From Planctomycetota bacterium (GTDB lineage Bacteria; Planctomycetota; Planctomycetia; Pirellulales; PLA5): a stretch of DNA of 33,078 nucleotides. Within the stretch, counting starts at the first letter, position 1, and each line of letters starts with the position of its first letter. Below the pieces are notes generated by a model. The model saw only the letters and a program-made list of their open reading frames with translations. It did no database searches and was not told the DNA's origin. The stretch lies in contig JAJDEG010000271.1 of NCBI GenBank assembly GCA_029259895.1, positions 1 through 33,078 of the forward strand, written 5' to 3'. Below, in pieces: positions 32,915 to 33,078 of this stretch. A program made the translations under genes and the position numbers.

Positions 32915-33022
32915 TGCGACTCGGCCCCAGGCAAGGACCGAGAAAGAGACCAAACGGATTGTCTGTTCACGAGCCTTTGGCGTCGCCGCTGGGTGCGACG
33001 CTCCAACATGCCCGCGAACGGA
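32861..33022 (-). ncRNA. hypothetical small RNA of about 165 nt
   Basis: A TATAAA box (33032-33027, minus strand) lies just upstream of a run of three hairpins. The first has GCGTCGC arms (33001-32980), the second CTCGG arms (32942-32920), and the last is the strong terminator with U-run. No ORF fits well. The -35 is poor and no known RNA family was recognised; it is not 4.5S, tmRNA or RNase P as far as can be judged. Alternatively, the terminator simply ends a protein gene that lies beyond the window with a long 3' region. Confidence 0.3.
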
Positions 33023-33078
33023 CAGCTTTATAAGCAACCGCGATGCCGGATCGACGCGGCGGCCGCTGCTTACGTTGA

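Larger units (their letters stand above)
32772..33078. other. right-edge stretch with hairpins and no supported protein gene
   Basis: After the peptidase stop the plus strand shows only the hairpin at 32787-32818. The minus strand shows a strong terminator (32854-32914), two smaller hairpins (32920-32942 and 32980-33001) and TATAAA at 33032-33027. A 44-codon Arg-rich minus ORF (MLERRTQRRRQR...) runs from 33009 to 32875, but its stop lies inside the terminator stem, so it is probably not coding. Confidence 0.4.

Noticed and set aside
32875-33009. 44-codon Arg-rich minus-strand ORF
   Set aside because: Its stop codon lies inside the terminator stem, it has no convincing ribosome site, and no family is recognised.
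1-33078. tRNA, rRNA, CRISPR array, prophage or transposase genes
   Set aside because: Looked for T-loop motifs, direct repeat arrays and DDE or integrase patterns; none was found by eye.

Overview
The window looks like chromosomal DNA from a planctomycete, probably of the Pirellulales/Pirellulaceae type. This is an inference from gene content. The DNA is GC-rich. One secreted protein combines an N-terminal 'FEGLESRLALSA' motif with a dockerin-like calcium-binding pair. Another carries Ycf48-type propeller repeats and a CBM9-like end. UvrA-like, RNase HII-like and UDP-glucuronate decarboxylase genes are mixed with many hypothetical secreted proteins. Three inverted-repeat families, at least two of them intergenic, resemble MITE/REP-type elements. 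No rRNA, tRNA, CRISPR array, prophage, transposase or plasmid gene was seen. The region reads as ordinary chromosome with short operons.

Layout. (1) 1-5.5 kb: a truncated PAP2 phosphatase on the minus strand diverges from an ArnT-like membrane glycosyltransferase, which is followed by a large exported propeller/PIG-L-like/CBM9-like fusion. (2) 5.6-9.4 kb: an RNase HII-like nuclease with a good promoter, a UDP-glucuronate decarboxylase, a small receiver-like protein, and convergent aroB. (3) 9.8-11.0 kb: a NarL/LuxR-type regulator whose phospho-acceptor Asp is Glu, a GC-rich hairpin, and a small conserved-looking minus-strand ORF. (4) 11.5-13.6 kb: a gluzincin-type metallopeptidase overlapping by 4 bp an ATP-grasp ligase. 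(5) 13.6-19.0 kb: moaD, a 996-residue FAD/Fe-S oxidoreductase and a zinc-ribbon membrane protein, all minus, divergent from a GlcD-type FAD oxidase. (6) 19.1-24.4 kb: a FabG-like reductase, a siroheme sulfite reductase, a stand-alone CopZ-N-like [2Fe-2S]/Zn protein overlapping an exported amidohydrolase. (7) 24.6-29.8 kb: a UvrA paralogue, a GH2-like protein without a catalytic domain, and a MoeB/ThiF E1-like enzyme, with two inverted-repeat elements. (8) 29.9-33.1 kb: a secreted dockerin-like/metallo-beta-lactamase fusion, a lipoprotein zinc peptidase, and a minus-strand intrinsic terminator that may end a small RNA.

Themes. PAP2 plus ArnT-like points to polyprenyl-phosphate-linked envelope decoration. 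MoaD and MoeB/ThiF are the two partners of a sulfur-carrier reaction, placed 15 kb apart. The sulfite reductase supplies reduced sulfur. The two FAD oxidases on either side of one divergent promoter region could share 2-hydroxyacid oxidation. The least explained items are the metallopeptidase/ATP-grasp pair, the Glu-55 regulator, the repeat that sits in frame inside the glycosyltransferase, and the possible small RNA at the right edge.
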